DNA from: Methanothermococcus okinawensis
GTDB lineage: Archaea > AGJL01 > Methanococci > Methanococcales > Methanococcaceae
DNA: 33,130 nt
Reading direction: 5' to 3'
NCBI GenBank assembly: GCA_015662355.1
Contig: DQUI01000066.1
Coordinates: 1 to 33,130, forward strand
Shown here: positions 1-9,758 of the stretch, in pieces
Layout: each line of letters opens with the position of its first letter
Position numbering within the stretch: the stretch's first letter is position 1
Made by a program: the position numbers and the translations under genes
The notes under the pieces: model-generated
What the model was told of the DNA's origin: nothing
The model's input: the letters and a program-made list of their open reading frames with translations, nothing else
Databases searched by the model: none

Positions 1-990
1 AGTGAACTCTCCTGGGGATATGCCCTCTTCAGGTGTTTTCTCCTTAACACCCTCTCTCACTTCAATTGTGATTACCTCTTTAAACCTGTGCTCCCTATCT
101 AGGTGGTCTTTACATCTAATATCAACCTCAACTGGCACTTCCCCTGGGATGTTAGGTTTGAGGTAAAACTCCACTACCTCTCTGCCCTTAGGTTTAACCT
201 CAACCTCAGGTAGATTCCTCACAGTGACGTCATCTGAGAACTGGAATACTACATCTTTTGCTATAGCGTCTCCCTTGTTAACGATCTCCATCTTAGTTTT
301 ATTCCATAGATTTAAGGTGAATGACTTGTTTAGGAGTTTTATTTTTAATTTTGGTTTTTTCTTCAATTCCCTTTCAATATTTTCTTTAACTTTTCTTATC
401 TTCCCGTCGTTTTTTATAGATAGAGCCCTATTGAAACATTCTATAGCTTCCTCGTATCTTCCCAACTTACTAAGGGCATTTCCTTTATTAAACCATGCAT
501 CTCCGTAATTAGGATCTATCTCCAACGCCTTGTTGTAACACTCTATAGCTTCCTCGTATCTTCCTAAATGGTAAAGAGATACCCCTTTGTTATTCCATAC
601 ATAAGCATTGTCAGGATCTATCTCCAACGCCTTGTTGTAACACTCTATAGCTTCCTCGTATCTTCCTAGATCGTCTAGAACAATGCCTTTGTTGTTCCAC
701 GCATCTCCGTAATCAGGATCTATCTCCAACGCCTTGTTGTAACACTCTATAGCTTCCTCATACCTCCCCTGATTATACAGATCGTATCCTTCATTAAACC
801 ACTCTTCAGCTGTTTTACTATCCATAATAGAACCGATATAAGATATAAACATTATAATAAAAAAGATCAACCATGGATAGTGTTTTATTGTATTTATTAT
901 ACTCCCTATTATCCACCATACATGTTCTCTAAAATAAATAGTTAACAAAAAAATTATAATAACTGTCCACCAAAAGTCATCCTTATTAAT
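1..990 (-). CDS. TPR-repeat membrane protein, 3' end truncated by window edge; N-terminus with two predicted TM segments; apparent ATT start at 990
   Basis: Manual reverse-strand translation is open from the stop upstream of the SD to position 1: (M)NKDDFWWTVIIIFLLTIYFREHVWWIIGSIINTIKHYPWLIFFIIMFISYIGSIMDSKTAEEWFNEGYDLYNQGRYEEAIECYNKALEIDPDYGDAWNNKG... TPR consensus repeated at 34-aa (102-bp) spacing. GGTGAT SD at 994-999. Not in the ORF track, probably because no stop codon lies in the window. Confidence 0.85.
   Translation of the reverse strand, partial: MNKDDFWWTVIIIFLLTIYFREHVWWIIGSIINTIKHYPWLIFFIIMFISYIGSIMDSKTAEEWFNEGYDLYNQGRYEEAIECYNKALEIDPDYGDAWNNKGIVLDDLGRYEEAIECYNKALEIDPDNAYVWNNKGVSLYHLGRYEEAIECYNKALEIDPNYGDAWFNKGNALSKLGRYEEAIECFNRALSIKNDGKIRKVKENIERELKKKPKLKIKLLNKSFTLNLWNKTKMEIVNKGDAIAKDVVFQFSDDVTVRNLPEVEVKPKGREVVEFYLKPNIPGEVPVEVDIRCKDHLDREHRFKEVITIEVREGVKEKTPEEGISPGEFT
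409..768 (-). repeat. Tandem ~102-bp coding repeats (TPR units) with near-identical DNA
   Basis: The 'aggatctatctccaacgccttgttgtaacactctatagcttcctcgtatcttcct' block starts at 511 and 613, and a slightly diverged copy at 715. A more diverged fourth copy lies around 409-465. Spacing is exactly 102 bp. Confidence 0.9.
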
Positions 991-1021
991 AATATCACCT
1001 TTTGAAGTTTATAATTAACCT

Positions 1022-2104
1022 TTATTTCTTTTTATCGTTAAACAGTTTGTCTATCATCCACCCCACACTAAACTCCTCTAAATCCTCATACCCCTGTCCA
1101 GTGCCTAGGAATAAAATAGGTTTTCCAATGGCGTAGGCTATAGAAAGTGCAGCGCCACCCTTGGCGTCTGCATCTACCTTTGTAAGTATAACACCGTCAA
1201 AATCTACAGCCCTGTTGAACTCCTCAGCCTGGATTATGGCGTCGTTACCTGTTAGGGCATCCCCTACAAATATTACAAGATCAGGTTTTGTTACCCTTAC
1301 AATCTTTCTCATCTCCTCCATGAGATTTACATTTGTAGCCTGCCGCCCTGCAGTATCAGCTAGTACTACATCTATACCTCTAGCCTTTGCATGTTCTATG
1401 GCGTCATAGATTACAGCTGCACTGTCAGCCCCCCTCTGCTGTTTTATCACCTTAACACCTATTCTCCTCCCATGCTCCTCAAGTTGCTCTATGGCACCAG
1501 CTCTAAAGGTGTCCCCTGCTGCCAGTACTACAGAGTATCCCCTCCTCTTTAACAGATACACAAGTTTAGCTATAGTTGTAGTCTTTCCAGTTCCATTTAT
1601 ACCTACAAATAGGATAACTGTAGGCTCCCCTCTCTTTCTCTTCTCCTCGATAACCTCATAGATATTTATAGTCTTCTGGGATAAGATCTCCTTTATAGCA
1701 TTTTTGAGAGCCTCCTTAATCACCTCTTCAGGATCCTCTTGAGGTCCAATCTTTCTACCTATAAGCTGATCCCTCAAGGATTGGATAAGCTTCTCAGTAA
1801 CCTCATAGGCCACATCTCCCTCTAACAACTCTAACTCCAACTCCTCTAGAACCTCCTCCACATCTTCCTCAGTTAATACAACCTCCTTTCCAAGGGCCCT
1901 CTTGATTGTTTTAGTTATCTTAAATCTGTCGAAGAAACCTATACTTTTGTCCACTTCCCCTTTTTCGCTATTCTCTGTTAAGCTATCAGTCTTTTTCTCC
2001 TCAACAGTTGTATCCCCTATATTCCCACTACTACCCTTTGAATATACCATCTCACTTAATTTAGACACTGTCCTGTTAAGTTTCTCCTTTAAACTTTTAA
2101 ACAA
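1022..2104 (-). CDS. ftsY: Signal recognition particle receptor FtsY (SRP GTPase)
   Basis: [15 protein letters not shown]-loop, [41 protein letters not shown] and [10 protein letters not shown] motifs of SRP GTPases. TTG start 3 nt after GGTGAT. Confidence 0.96.
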   Translation of the reverse strand: MFKSLKEKLNRTVSKLSEMVYSKGSSGNIGDTTVEEKKTDSLTENSEKGEVDKSIGFFDRFKITKTIKRALGKEVVLTEEDVEEVLEELELELLEGDVAYEVTEKLIQSLRDQLIGRKIGPQEDPEEVIKEALKNAIKEILSQKTINIYEVIEEKRKRGEPTVILFVGINGTGKTTTIAKLVYLLKRRGYSVVLAAGDTFRAGAIEQLEEHGRRIGVKVIKQQRGADSAAVIYDAIEHAKARGIDVVLADTAGRQATNVNLMEEMRKIVRVTKPDLVIFVGDALTGNDAIIQAEEFNRAVDFDGVILTKVDADAKGGAALSIAYAIGKPILFLGTGQGYEDLEEFSVGWMIDKLFNDKKK

Positions 2105-2172
2105 GATATCACCATTTTATTTTTATATTAATCCCTGTTATAACAACTACAATAAAAATAAAGGGGATATAT

Positions 2173-2634
2173 ATGACAAAGGTAGATGTGTCAAATATTC
2201 AGATCTCTTCCATATCCCATGCTACAGAGGATGACAACAAGGTGTTAGAGGCCATGGCTTACTTTTTACCAGAGGATATCGATGATGAAGATGTGGAGAT
2301 TGAGACTGTTGAAAATCAGGGATGCTTTGGCAATCCAATAAAGGTCCACACTATTACTGTAGATAGAGGTAAGGTGGCCAAGAAGGTATTTAAACGTATT
2401 ATGGAGCTGATAAAATCTAAGGATAAGAACATAAATAAGTTGAAGGAGGATATAGATTTAAGAATAGAGAAAAATAAGTTATACCTTAGATTTAATAAAC
2501 AGAAGGCCTACCTTGGGGAGTGTGATCTAGTTGACGGGGACGACGTAGTAAGGGTAGTGATAAACTTTAAAATATTCTCCCCTAAGAACAAGGAGGAGAA
2601 GGTTAAGGAGATAGTGCTAAAGGAGTTGGAATAA
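2173..2634 (+). CDS. RNA-binding protein, COG1325-like predicted exosome-associated subunit
   Basis: 153-aa ORF with GGGGAT SD. The 'ISSISHATEDDNKVLEAMAYFLP' N-terminus resembles the archaeal COG1325 family; recognised from memory. Confidence 0.7.
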   Translation: MTKVDVSNIQISSISHATEDDNKVLEAMAYFLPEDIDDEDVEIETVENQGCFGNPIKVHTITVDRGKVAKKVFKRIMELIKSKDKNINKLKEDIDLRIEKNKLYLRFNKQKAYLGECDLVDGDDVVRVVINFKIFSPKNKEEKVKEIVLKELE

Positions 2635-2809
2635 TATCCCCCTAATTATTATGAAAGAAGATTAAATATTTTAGAATAACGAATATATGGACATGTTGTA
2701 AATAAGGACAAACTTAGCATATTACCTATTTTCACAAATAATACACTAATTTTCATTTCTAAGATTTTTTATTATTTTTTTCTTCAACAAGAATTTAAAT
2801 GGTGCACCT

Positions 2810-4138
2810 ATGAAAAGTACGGTGATAGATTTTAAGGAATTTAAAATGATAACCGATACTAAATTAAAAGGCCACAACTTAAACATCGAGATCTGTAAGA
2901 ATTACGAGATCACCATACCTCTAGATAGAGTGCTCAACTACCCCTACTCCCTGGAAGATGGAAAACTCCTGATAGAGGGAGAAATACCTGAGTACAGGTT
3001 ACACTCTCTAAAGGCTGGGATACTCAACCTTATATCCCTCTCCATCTCCCAGGGTATGAGGAGTAAGATAACTGGGAGGAATACATACTACATCTGTGAT
3101 CCAGTACCTCTACTGGGGCATACAGCCTTTGGTCTAATAGACAGGGGGACTAATATTATACAGGTTAGGGGGCTATGTGGTTGCAACATAAACTGTCCCT
3201 TCTGTTCTGTGGATGAGGGGAGATACTCTAGGACTAGAAAGAACGACTACTACGTAGATATGGATCATCTACTGGAGTGGTACCTTAAGGTAGTTGAGGT
3301 CAAAGGTAATAGACACTTAGAGGCCCACTTAGATGGACAGGGGGAACCTACCCTCTATCACCCTCTCCCTGACCTTGTACAACGACTCCATGAGATAAAC
3401 AGTAAGGGGGAGGGTATAGTAACAATCCAGACAAACGGAGTAAGCTTAACCTACAAGTTAATAGACGAGTTGGAGGAGGCAGGGTTGCACAGGATAAACC
3501 TCTCTATAAACGCCTTAGATGAGAGGATGAGCAGGGCCTTGGCAGGAAGTAGATCATACGATATAAAACGTATATTGGAGATGGCGGAGTACATCAAAAA
3601 TACAAAGATACACCTTCTAATAGCACCAATACTTCTCCCAGGTATAAACGACCAGGAGTTCAAGAGGGTAATAGATTACGCTGTAGAGCTGGAGAGAAAA
3701 AACCCTCAAAATATAATAAACCCTATCACCAGAAGAAAAGATCCAATACTTGGAGTTCAACTCTGTGAAATATATCAGTTTGGTAGAAGGATGAAGAATA
3801 TGAAGGTGTGGGATTTTAAGAGGTTCTATAGATTACTGAAAAACTATGAGTTGGAGTACAGGGGAAAAGGTATAGATGTGCAACTGATAACTCCCCTCTC
3901 CAAGGCCTTTGGAAGCCACAGGAGAAAGAGGGCCCCTATACCCTTTAAGGTGAACAGTAGAGTTAAGGCCAAGGTTGTACTAGAGGGGAGGGTTAAGGGG
4001 GAAATAATTGGATGTGCCAGGGATAGACTTATTCAGATAATAGATGTAGAGGATCCTGAGAGGTGGATAGGGAGGGAGGTAAAGGTGAAGATACTGAGCA
4101 CCAGGGATGGTATATATGTGGGGAAGTTGTCTCACTGA
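2810..4138 (+). CDS. Radical SAM protein with C-terminal TRAM-like domain (COG2100-like)
   Basis: CxxxCxxC motif in 'GLCGCNINCPFCSVDEG'; 'DGQGEPTLYH' radical-SAM GGE-like motif; C-terminal 'VKAKVVLEGRVKGEIIGCARDRLIQIID..VKVKILSTRDGIYVGKL' resembles a TRAM domain. Confidence 0.85.
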   Translation: MKSTVIDFKEFKMITDTKLKGHNLNIEICKNYEITIPLDRVLNYPYSLEDGKLLIEGEIPEYRLHSLKAGILNLISLSISQGMRSKITGRNTYYICDPVPLLGHTAFGLIDRGTNIIQVRGLCGCNINCPFCSVDEGRYSRTRKNDYYVDMDHLLEWYLKVVEVKGNRHLEAHLDGQGEPTLYHPLPDLVQRLHEINSKGEGIVTIQTNGVSLTYKLIDELEEAGLHRINLSINALDERMSRALAGSRSYDIKRILEMAEYIKNTKIHLLIAPILLPGINDQEFKRVIDYAVELERKNPQNIINPITRRKDPILGVQLCEIYQFGRRMKNMKVWDFKRFYRLLKNYELEYRGKGIDVQLITPLSKAFGSHRRKRAPIPFKVNSRVKAKVVLEGRVKGEIIGCARDRLIQIIDVEDPERWIGREVKVKILSTRDGIYVGKLSH

Positions 4139-5472
4139 AGGAAGGTCTCCAGTGTTATCTGCTTCCCCTTACTCTCTTTTTTCTCCTCCTTCTTTTTTAT
4201 TTTATCCTTTTTAATTTCCTTCTTCTTTTCCCTCTCCTTCAATATTTTGAATATCTTCTTTGCAGTGTTCTTATCTGTTAAATACTCCACCTCCTCCTCT
4301 GTAAACTCGAAGAACCTCACAAGTTCTGCCCCTAAGTAGGGATCTCTCTCAAGTATAGTGGACAGATAAATTAGATCCTCTCTAGCTCTCTTAGTGGATA
4401 CGTGGGTTTTTGAACTGATCTTAGAGAGTATCCTTTTTAAGATCTCTCTCTTAGATTTATTCTGTAGGAGCTTTGTAAATACCTTTGGTCTTACATAGGG
4501 GGTGAACCCTCTGTACTTCTCCTCCTTTGCCAGGGCCACCCCTGTGCCCATAAGGGCTGAGGCGTACCTCCAGAGGTTGTAATTCTGTCTCCTCTTTCCC
4601 CTCCCTAAAAACATATCCCCCTTAGATAGATAGTCGTAGGCAGTGGCAACCTCCTCTATCTTCTTATACTCCCTTGGGATGTTCTCAGACAACCACTCCT
4701 CCAAGGTTTCAAGGTCCTCCTTTAAATCCCAGAGTGTAGATAGGGCTATATCGTATTTTGTAGTCTTCAGTATCATCTTTATAACGTCAAAGATACTCTT
4801 TTCCACGTTCCTACTATCTAGTTTTTTAGCCTCTTCTGGGCTTAAACTTCCTCCAAGGGCCAGAGATTCAAGATCGTTAATTGCAGCCCTTAAATCCCCC
4901 TGGGCATGCTTTGCTATAAGTTTGAGGGTTTCCTCGTCTACATCTAGGCCTTCTTCCTGGGCAATCTTTTTTAATACAGAGAGTATGGTATTTGTAGGGA
5001 GAGGTCTTAAGTTGATAACTTTACATCTCTCTCTGAGAGGCTTAAGGGATGGTTTGTATATATCGTTTGCAGTCATTATTATTGGGTTCTTTGCAGTTTT
5101 AATTATATTCAGTATCTCCCTTAGACCACCTTTATCCATAGTTCCAGATATACCGTCTATCTCATCTAACACTACAAGTATTCTCCTACCAAGTATGGAC
5201 TTAGACTCTGCTGCACTTCCCACTATACTTCTAACGATTTCTGCGCTCCTGTTATCACTTGCATTTAACTCTATTACATCCAAGTTGTAGTCCCTTCCAA
5301 GTGCCCTGGCCATAGTTGTTTTACCACATCCAGGGGGGCCCGCAAGGATAACAGGTCTCCTATCCTTACCACTGATATAGTCTTCTATCCATCTCTTCAA
5401 CTCCTCCTTAGCCTTTCTGTTACCAACTACCTCATCTAAGGACTTTGGCCTGTACTTCTCAACCCAGTTCAT
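4132..5472 (-). CDS. rfcL: Replication factor C large subunit
   Basis: AAA+ Walker A 'GPPGCGKTTMARAL', Walker B 'VVLDEIDGI', N-terminal 'MNWVEKYRPKSLDEVVG', C-terminal PIP-box-like 'KQITLETFLQ'. GGTGAT SD. Confidence 0.96.
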   Translation of the reverse strand: MNWVEKYRPKSLDEVVGNRKAKEELKRWIEDYISGKDRRPVILAGPPGCGKTTMARALGRDYNLDVIELNASDNRSAEIVRSIVGSAAESKSILGRRILVVLDEIDGISGTMDKGGLREILNIIKTAKNPIIMTANDIYKPSLKPLRERCKVINLRPLPTNTILSVLKKIAQEEGLDVDEETLKLIAKHAQGDLRAAINDLESLALGGSLSPEEAKKLDSRNVEKSIFDVIKMILKTTKYDIALSTLWDLKEDLETLEEWLSENIPREYKKIEEVATAYDYLSKGDMFLGRGKRRQNYNLWRYASALMGTGVALAKEEKYRGFTPYVRPKVFTKLLQNKSKREILKRILSKISSKTHVSTKRAREDLIYLSTILERDPYLGAELVRFFEFTEEEVEYLTDKNTAKKIFKILKEREKKKEIKKDKIKKKEEKKESKGKQITLETFLQ

Positions 5473-5557
5473 CTAATCACCAGAAGGTTATTAATGAGAT
5501 TAACTTTTTATTGATTTTTATAAAAAGACTAATTAATAAAAGTCATTACGTGATAAC

Positions 5558-6925
5558 ATGTGCGGTATATTTGGGGCCTACTCCTTCTCAGGAGAAGATG
5601 TAGTTAAAAAGATATACTACGGTCTCTACGCACTGCAACATAGGGGACAGGAAGGTGCAGGGATTGCTGTAAGTAATGGAGATAGTATCTACAGCTATAA
5701 AGGTCTTGGATTGGTCTCAGAGGTATTTAGTAAGGAGGTGATAAACTCCCTAAGGGGAGAGGTAGGTATTGGACACGTTAGATACTCCACTACAGGAGGT
5801 ACCTTCCTTGAAAACTGCCAACCCTTTATAGTAAACAGTTCCCTTGGGAATTTGGCAATAGCTCATAACGGAGATATTCTAAACTCTCATATACTAAGGA
5901 GGGAGTTGGAGAAGCAGGGTCATATATTTACCTCCTCAACAGACTCTGAGGTAATAGCCCATCTACTTGTGAAGGAACTACTGAGGACAGGGGATATTGT
6001 TCAATCTATAGGGGAGGTTTCAAGGAAGATTATAGGGGCCTATTCCCTTGTTATCCTCTACAACAACAGCCTTATCGCTGTTAGAGATCCCCATGGTTTT
6101 AAACCTCTTTGTATAGGGAGAGATGAGAGGGATAACTACTACATATCCTCTGAGAGTTGTGGTTTAGACGTTATAAATGGAGAGCTTATAAGGGACGTAT
6201 ACCCAGGGGAGGTGATAATGATAAACAGGGAAGGTATTGAAACCTATAGAATAGGGGAAAACTCTAGAGTATCTACCTGTATGTTTGAGTACGTCTACTT
6301 CGCCAGACCAGATTCTATAATAGATGGTGTATGTGTTTACAACGTTAGGAGGAAGTTGGGAAAGATACTCGCCAGGGAGGAGCCCTGTGAGGGGGATATA
6401 GTATCCCCTGTCCCAGATTCTGGGGTGATCTCTGCCATAGGGTACTCCGAGGAGTTAAATATTCCCTACTACGAGGCACTGATAAAGAACAAATACGTAG
6501 GTAGAACCTTTATTCTCCCATCTCAGGAGGAAAGGGACATAGCTGTAAGGTTGAAGTTGAACCCTGTAAAACCTATAATTCAAGGTAAAAAAGTGATACT
6601 GATTGACGACAGTATAGTGAGAGGTACAACCTCCAAGAGAATAGTGGATATAGTGAGAAAGGTCGGGGCAAAGGAGGTACATCTCAGGGTAGGCTCTCCA
6701 AGGATTATCTCCCCGTGCTACTACGGTATAGATATGCCTACAAAGGAGGAGTTAATAGCTAGCTCCAAGTCCTTAGAGGATATAAGGAGATATTTAAATG
6801 TAGATTCCCTAGGTTACCTCAGTGTACAAGGTTTAATAGAAGGTATAGGAAGGGATGACCTCTGTTTAGCCTGTGTTACAGGAAAGTATCCAACTGATAT
6901 ATCCTGTAAGTTCTGCTGTAAATAA
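5558..6925 (+). CDS. purF: Amidophosphoribosyltransferase
   Basis: MCGIFGAYS N-terminal Ntn glutaminase (Cys2), 'ALQHRGQEGAGIAV', PRPP-binding 'VILIDDSIVRGTTSKRIV'. Confidence 0.97.
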   Translation: MCGIFGAYSFSGEDVVKKIYYGLYALQHRGQEGAGIAVSNGDSIYSYKGLGLVSEVFSKEVINSLRGEVGIGHVRYSTTGGTFLENCQPFIVNSSLGNLAIAHNGDILNSHILRRELEKQGHIFTSSTDSEVIAHLLVKELLRTGDIVQSIGEVSRKIIGAYSLVILYNNSLIAVRDPHGFKPLCIGRDERDNYYISSESCGLDVINGELIRDVYPGEVIMINREGIETYRIGENSRVSTCMFEYVYFARPDSIIDGVCVYNVRRKLGKILAREEPCEGDIVSPVPDSGVISAIGYSEELNIPYYEALIKNKYVGRTFILPSQEERDIAVRLKLNPVKPIIQGKKVILIDDSIVRGTTSKRIVDIVRKVGAKEVHLRVGSPRIISPCYYGIDMPTKEELIASSKSLEDIRRYLNVDSLGYLSVQGLIEGIGRDDLCLACVTGKYPTDISCKFCCK

Positions 6926-8098
6926 CTACAATCCTTTTTTTGCAATATACTGGATTATCCTTGCAAATGCAGGCCTGGTGATGAATATCCCTATAAGTAC
7001 TCCCATTATAGTGGTAATTGCAAACCCCTTTAACATCCCTATGCTCATGAAAAAGAGTGGGAGCATTGCTGCAATTGTCGTCCCTGCAGCTGCAAATATT
7101 ATAAAGAACGCCCTTTTAATACTACTTTTAATCTTCTTTGCCCCCTTAGAGAGGGTCTCATCGGTGATAACGATCTGATCGTCTACTCCAGTACCTACAG
7201 AGGCTATAATACCTGCAATAGAGGGTAAGTCTAGTTTCCAATTTATCAGGGATGCCACTCCAAGTATAATCAAGATCTCAGAGGCGCAGGTTGTAAGTAT
7301 AGGTATTACAATTGAGGGCTTCTTATATCTTATAGCTATTACAATACCTACAGCAAGGAATGCAAGGAAACCTGCTATTACTGCTCCCTTTATAAACTCC
7401 TCTCCCAAGGTGGGAGATATAGAGTATATATACTCTATCTTCAACTTCACTGGAAGGGAACCAGACTTAAGGGCAGTATAGATAGCCCATGCCTCATCTA
7501 TATCCTCCTTAGTAGGGTTACTCCCTGCAACAGTAATGATCTGATCCCTATGGGGTCTTCCATCTGCTAAACTAGGGGATAGCACTGGGGCACTTATCAA
7601 CTTATTGTCCATGTAGAGCTCCACCCTGTGACCCCCTTTCCCATAGGCCACCTCTGCAAATCTCCTAGCCCCCTCCTCTGTTAACTTAAGTACTACTCCA
7701 TAACCACTTGGCGTTAACTTTGGCTCCTCTACGTACTCTATATCCCTTCCTGTATAGGCAGTTATATTGTCAATCTTTGCTACAAATACCCCCTGTTGAG
7801 TTAATATCTTCTTTATCCTCTCCACATCTGCATCCTTTGGAATCTCAACTACAATCTCATCGTTACCCCTGGAGTAGATAGTGATATCACTTAAGCCGTA
7901 GGCGTTCAACCTACTTCTAAGTACCTCCACAATCACAGTCATATTCTCCTGGGACACTGGTTCACTGGTTTTCAGTACTATAACAGTACCCCCCACTAAA
8001 TCTACACCAAAGGATACACCTTTAACAGCGATTATCAGTATAGAGAGGATTACTGTTACAAGGAGTATCAGTATTTTACTGTCTTTCAGTAGATCCAT
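6926..8098 (-). CDS. secD: Protein-export membrane protein SecD (archaeal type)
   Basis: SecD-family 'GVDLVGGTVIVLKT', 'SRLNAYGLSDITI', TM-rich C-terminus, 'GTGVDDQIVITDE'. Directly downstream of secF. Confidence 0.93.
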   Translation of the reverse strand: MDLLKDSKILILLVTVILSILIIAVKGVSFGVDLVGGTVIVLKTSEPVSQENMTVIVEVLRSRLNAYGLSDITIYSRGNDEIVVEIPKDADVERIKKILTQQGVFVAKIDNITAYTGRDIEYVEEPKLTPSGYGVVLKLTEEGARRFAEVAYGKGGHRVELYMDNKLISAPVLSPSLADGRPHRDQIITVAGSNPTKEDIDEAWAIYTALKSGSLPVKLKIEYIYSISPTLGEEFIKGAVIAGFLAFLAVGIVIAIRYKKPSIVIPILTTCASEILIILGVASLINWKLDLPSIAGIIASVGTGVDDQIVITDETLSKGAKKIKSSIKRAFFIIFAAAGTTIAAMLPLFFMSIGMLKGFAITTIMGVLIGIFITRPAFARIIQYIAKKGL

Positions 8099-8936
8099 CC
8101 CTATCCCTCAAGAGGTAGTACTTCAGTATACCAACATTTGTAAGCCAGGTTGTCAGTAAATCTGCAATTAATCCAAAGAGTATAACTAGGGCTATATCCC
8201 TCAGTAGAATAGCTGCAGGCACTACATAGGTAACTACTAGGTAGAGTACTAACATAGCCACTATTGTAGTTAGGGACATAGTTATACCAGTTTTCATAGC
8301 CTCCTTTATCCTCTCCTCTAAATCTCCAATTTTTCTCTTTAACACCCTTGTAGTTAGTAGTATGTCTGTATCTACGCTGTAACCTATGAGCATAAGTAGG
8401 GCTGCAATTGTAGCTGTAGATACAGGTATATCGAAGAGGCTCATACAACCTAAGGCTATCACTATATCAGATACAGCAGCTAGGATCACTGCCAGAGCTG
8501 GTATAGGGGATCTAAATACGAGATAAACTACAACAGCCATAAATAGGAAGGCAAATGCTATAGCCTTTAATCCGTCACTCCAGAACCTCTTACTTAATGT
8601 AGGGCTTATCTCCTTCTGGGAGTACTTGAGCTCCTCTAGATCAGATACCTGGAAGAATTTTTTCAGCCCCTCTATGATCTCCTCACTATCGATCTCATTT
8701 CCCGCCCTTATTATAATAAGGACACCAGATGGGGTAAGGGATTTTCTTATCTCCACCCCTGGAGGAAGATACTCCTTTAACTTCTCCACGTCTACATCTT
8801 TATTAACAGTAATGGTTATCTCTACACCTCCACTTACATCTACGCTCTCCTTCAATCCGTTTACATATACGATTATCCCTGAGATTACAGTTAGTATAAC
8901 AGGAATAAGGGCCAGTACTCTGTAGTCTAACTTCAT
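8076..8936 (-). CDS. secF: Protein-export membrane protein SecF (archaeal type)
   Basis: N-terminal TM, 'SVDVSGGVEITI', 'LMLIGYSVDTDILLTTRVL', six-TM topology. 23-bp overlap with secD. Confidence 0.93.
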   Translation of the reverse strand: MKLDYRVLALIPVILTVISGIIVYVNGLKESVDVSGGVEITITVNKDVDVEKLKEYLPPGVEIRKSLTPSGVLIIIRAGNEIDSEEIIEGLKKFFQVSDLEELKYSQKEISPTLSKRFWSDGLKAIAFAFLFMAVVVYLVFRSPIPALAVILAAVSDIVIALGCMSLFDIPVSTATIAALLMLIGYSVDTDILLTTRVLKRKIGDLEERIKEAMKTGITMSLTTIVAMLVLYLVVTYVVPAAILLRDIALVILFGLIADLLTTWLTNVGILKYYLLRDRDGSTERQ

Positions 8937-8969
8937 CTCATTACCTCCTTAAAAGAATAATAAAAAAAA

Positions 8970-9734
8970 TTAAATATTTAGATTAAATAACTCCCTGGCG
9001 TTTATATGGGACACTCGTTCAATAACCTCCTCTTCTATCCCCTCTATCTTCATCCTTAAAACTGTCCTTGGTACAGCGAGTATATCAGAGGGTGCTGAAG
9101 AGGAGTCACTGTTTAGGAGAAATCTGTCTCCTCCGTACTCCTTAACTATTTCCACAGCCTCTTCAGGGGTTAACTTATTAGGTTGTACAGTGAGCCCCAT
9201 GTACATCTCCCTGTCGTATATCTGTGGAACTATTCTCCTGTTACAGTGATCTATCACTATCCTCCTCTCCATCTCCCTCTTTAAATCTAAGCTATCTATA
9301 ACCTCCAGTATAGTTTTTGTAACCTCCTCCTTCCTTCTCCTAGGTGTATGAACAACTGCCCCTAAGTTCAACTCCTGGGCTATCAACAACTGTCTCTCGA
9401 AAACCTCTATCTCCTCTTTATTACCTTTCTCCAGACCTATCTCTCCTACCCCTACTACATGTTCATTCTTTAGATACTCCCTCAACATACTGTAATTTAC
9501 ATCTGGAGGTATCATCCTAGGGTGAATACCTAGACAGAGGAATAACTTTAAACCGTTTTTCTTTGCCCTCTCAACCTCCCCCTCTATAAGCCTGTCAAAG
9601 TGGGCCCTAAGTATGTCCATAGAGTAGGGTTTCAAGGGATCGTGGGCCAGTGTAATTACTCCCTCTAAGGAGAGGGCCATCCTCTCAAAGTCTTCGTAGG
9701 GTCTTGTATCTGAGTGAATATGGGTGTCTATCAT
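8970..9734 (-). CDS. TatD-related metal-dependent hydrolase (COG1099-like)
   Basis: '[19 protein letters not shown]', '[11 protein letters not shown]', '[11 protein letters not shown]', 'VVHTPRR', 'IDHCN'. Start refined from track 9743 (GTG inside the SD) to ATG at 9734, 4 nt after GGTGAT. Confidence 0.85.
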   Translation of the reverse strand: MIDTHIHSDTRPYEDFERMALSLEGVITLAHDPLKPYSMDILRAHFDRLIEGEVERAKKNGLKLFLCLGIHPRMIPPDVNYSMLREYLKNEHVVGVGEIGLEKGNKEEIEVFERQLLIAQELNLGAVVHTPRRRKEEVTKTILEVIDSLDLKREMERRIVIDHCNRRIVPQIYDREMYMGLTVQPNKLTPEEAVEIVKEYGGDRFLLNSDSSSAPSDILAVPRTVLRMKIEGIEEEVIERVSHINARELFNLNI

Positions 9735-9758
9735 TGCTATCACCTCTTATCCTTTTAA

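Noticed and set aside
224-508. 94-aa plus-strand ORF
   Set aside because: Antisense to the TPR gene, with F/S/L-rich composition typical of reverse-complement artefacts.
409-768. Regularly spaced repeats as a possible CRISPR or minisatellite
   Set aside because: Spacing is exactly 102 bp (34 codons), there are no unique spacers, and the translation is a TPR series inside an open reading frame.
1902-2234. 110-aa plus-strand ORF
   Set aside because: Antisense to ftsY, overlaps the genuine start of the 2173 gene, and has no SD.
4643-5290. 215-aa plus-strand ORF
   Set aside because: Fully antisense to rfcL, which has clear AAA+ motifs; the antisense translation is low-complexity S/L/I-rich with no SD.
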